Shown here: one piece after another, positions 7,497 through 8,230 of the stretch
Numbering within the stretch: position 1 is the first letter of the stretch
Layout: every line of letters starts with the position of its first letter
From: Bacteroidales bacterium
GTDB lineage: Bacteria > Bacteroidota > Bacteroidia > Bacteroidales > 4484-276
Length of the DNA stretch: 8,230 bases
Assembly (NCBI GenBank): GCA_029939965.1
Contig: JAOZRY010000110.1
Coordinates: forward strand, 1-8,230
Direction: 5' to 3'
Position numbers and translations under genes: made by a program
The notes under the pieces: model-generated
Seen by the model: the letters and a program-made list of their open reading frames with translations, nothing else
Told to the model about the DNA's origin: nothing
Database searches by the model: none

Positions 7497-7523
7497 GACG
7501 TGGGCAGATAATAAAAAGTTACA
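7497..7523 (-). promoter_or_regulatory. ECF-sigma-type promoter of the head-GIN/barrel gene
   Basis: On the minus strand a -35-like TGTAAC (7523-7518) followed by TTTTT is separated by 17 bases from a -10-like CGTC (7500-7497) in CGTCATAG. This TGTAAC/CGTC layout is the usual form of extracytoplasmic-function sigma promoters, and similar pairs precede ECF-controlled envelope genes in Bacteroidetes. Transcription would start near 7489, leaving a leader of about 28 bases. No sigma or anti-sigma gene is inside the window, so the regulator would act from elsewhere. Confidence 0.6.
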
Positions 7524-7588
7524 GACATATTTTTTATGTTCCTTTAATTTCCAGAATTTATAGGGTGAATTATCCTTCATGATAAAAC

Positions 7589-7621
7589 AAAACCGGATTT
7601 TTGGTTTAAAAATCCGGTTTT
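7589..7621. terminator. Strong, bidirectional-looking intrinsic terminator
   Basis: A perfect 14-base stem, AAAACCGGATTTTT (7589-7602) with AAAAATCCGGTTTT (7608-7621), closes the loop GGTTT. T residues end the stem on either strand (TTTTATT on plus, TTTTGTTTT on minus). No plus-strand gene ends nearby. Its likely job is to end the minus-strand transcript of deoC, 490 bases past that stop codon and beyond the repeat. It also insulates the head-GIN promoter. Confidence 0.85.
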
Positions 7622-7689
7622 ATTAGGCTCGTATTTCCAATATTCTTGTTGTTTTTGGCAAGATATTATATGACTTGATAAAGATGGTG

Positions 7690-8078
7690 AAAAGATTGAC
7701 AACCAAACTCATTCAAACTCGTTGCCGTGTAATGTTGAGCGGCAGGGATTGGAGTGGTAGCTTGCTGAAGTGGCCGCTGATATTTTTGTTGGCCGGCGTA
7801 GGCTGACGAAGGAAGCCCACGTACGGCTTACAAAAATACAGCGGGCACGAGGCAACTACAAACGAAAAGCCCGAAGCCGCCCAAAAAAAACATTTTCAAA
7901 ATCAGTAAATAATTTATACTTCAATAGATATCTTTTTTGGCTTGTCCAGGTTAGGGGATTATGAAATAACTTGACCATTCAGGCTTGTTCTTTCATCCGC
8001 TAATTGCATTTAAAAGCTTCGCCATTGCGGTTGCTATGCCTACGTTTTTTGCGTTGTTATCGTGCAAAATAACTTCGT
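7690..8078 (-). repeat. Noncoding repeat copy B, in the deoC 3' region
   Basis: The core 7820-7952 is the second copy of the sequence at 1-131, and 7953-8078 shares ordered blocks with 132-277. The edge block CTTCGT (8073-8078) ends 29 bases past the deoC stop, against 31 for dnaE. Copy B also shows what copy A lacks because of the window edge: a GC-richer segment from about 7720 to 7819 with possible stems AGCGGC (7738-7743)/GCCGCT (7773-7778) and CGGGC (7842-7846)/GCCCG (7869-7873). The boundary at about 7690 is a guess, because nothing in the window can be aligned to it. A near-perfect 10-base tandem (7704-7723, CAAACTCATT/CAAACTCGTT) lies just inside it. Not recognised as a known insertion sequence or RNA family. 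Confidence 0.75.
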
Positions 8079-8107
8079 CTGCTCTGTTTTAATCTCTGAA
8101 TATTCAG

Positions 8108-8230
8108 TTACAGAATGTCGGCAATTTTCTGAGCCAGCCTGCTTGCACCTATTCTGAAATAGTTTTTATTAAGCCATTTTTCGCCAAGTACATTTTTAAC
8201 CAAAAGGTAATATTTTAATGCATCTTCAGG
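8108..8230 (-). CDS. deoC: Deoxyribose-phosphate aldolase, C-terminal 40 residues (partial; 5' end outside window)
   Basis: The reverse strand from 8230 to the TAA at 8110-8108 is open and reads PEDALKYYLLVKNVLGEKWL, then NKNYFRIGASRLAQKIADIL. This matches the DeoC C-terminus: E. coli has [20 protein letters not shown], then a HYRFGASSLL block. The FRIGAS segment belongs to the phosphate-binding end of the TIM barrel. DeoC cleaves 2-deoxyribose 5-phosphate to acetaldehyde and glyceraldehyde 3-phosphate in deoxynucleoside breakdown, in the cytoplasm. The Schiff-base lysine lies in the part outside the window, so activity cannot be judged. The identification rests on 40 residues, but the pattern is specific. 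Confidence 0.85.
   Translation of the reverse strand, partial: PEDALKYYLLVKNVLGEKWLNKNYFRIGASRLAQKIADIL

Noticed and set aside
7704..7723. Short tandem repeat of a 10-base unit as a possible CRISPR or operator
   Set aside because: There are only two units with one mismatch and no spacer or palindrome; it is probably chance.
7770..7964. 64-codon plus-strand frame rich in Arg and Lys
   Set aside because: It lies across the noncoding repeat. The matching stretch of copy A has an indel in the A-run that would break the frame, and the composition follows from GC-rich stem sequence.
1..8078. Composite transposon flanked by the two direct repeats
   Set aside because: No transposase gene lies between them, the enclosed genes are core housekeeping genes, and the repeats sit at 3' ends of genes. 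A dispersed element explains them better.

Overview
The window looks like a Bacteroidetes chromosome, perhaps of the Marinilabiliales/Bacteroidales kind (that rank is a guess). The support is AT-rich intergenic DNA, no Shine-Dalgarno sequences before the starts, a head-GIN (DUF2807) protein joined to an outer-membrane barrel that ends in Phe, an extracytoplasmic-function (ECF) sigma promoter of the TGTAAC/CGTC type, and a DNA polymerase III alpha chain with its own N-terminal proofreading exonuclease. All four genes seen are on the minus strand. Read in the direction of transcription they are: the 3' end of deoC (8230-8108, cut by the window edge), a 501-residue secreted head-GIN/beta-barrel protein (7460-5955), yebC (5617-4871) and dnaE (4679-309).

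The genes appear to be separate transcription units. An intrinsic terminator lies after deoC (7589-7621), after the head-GIN gene (5733-5771) and after yebC (4819-4845). The head-GIN gene has a convincing ECF-sigma promoter (7497-7523) about 37 bases before its start codon. Housekeeping-type promoter candidates for yebC and dnaE are weak. The proteins share no pathway: deoxyribose-phosphate breakdown, envelope, translation of difficult peptides, and chromosome replication.

The unexplained material is between genes. Two copies of a noncoding repeat sit in the same orientation, one just 3' of dnaE (1 to about 277) and one just 3' of deoC (about 7690-8078). Their cores are about 90% identical, and in both the recognisable edge starts about 30 bases after the stop codon. 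Second, a 124-base imperfect palindrome (5826-5949) fills the gap just after the head-GIN stop codon and before its terminator. Its stem is nearly complete when read as plus-strand RNA, and one arm could also pair with a neighbouring segment. I saw no tRNA, rRNA, CRISPR array, transposase gene or phage gene.
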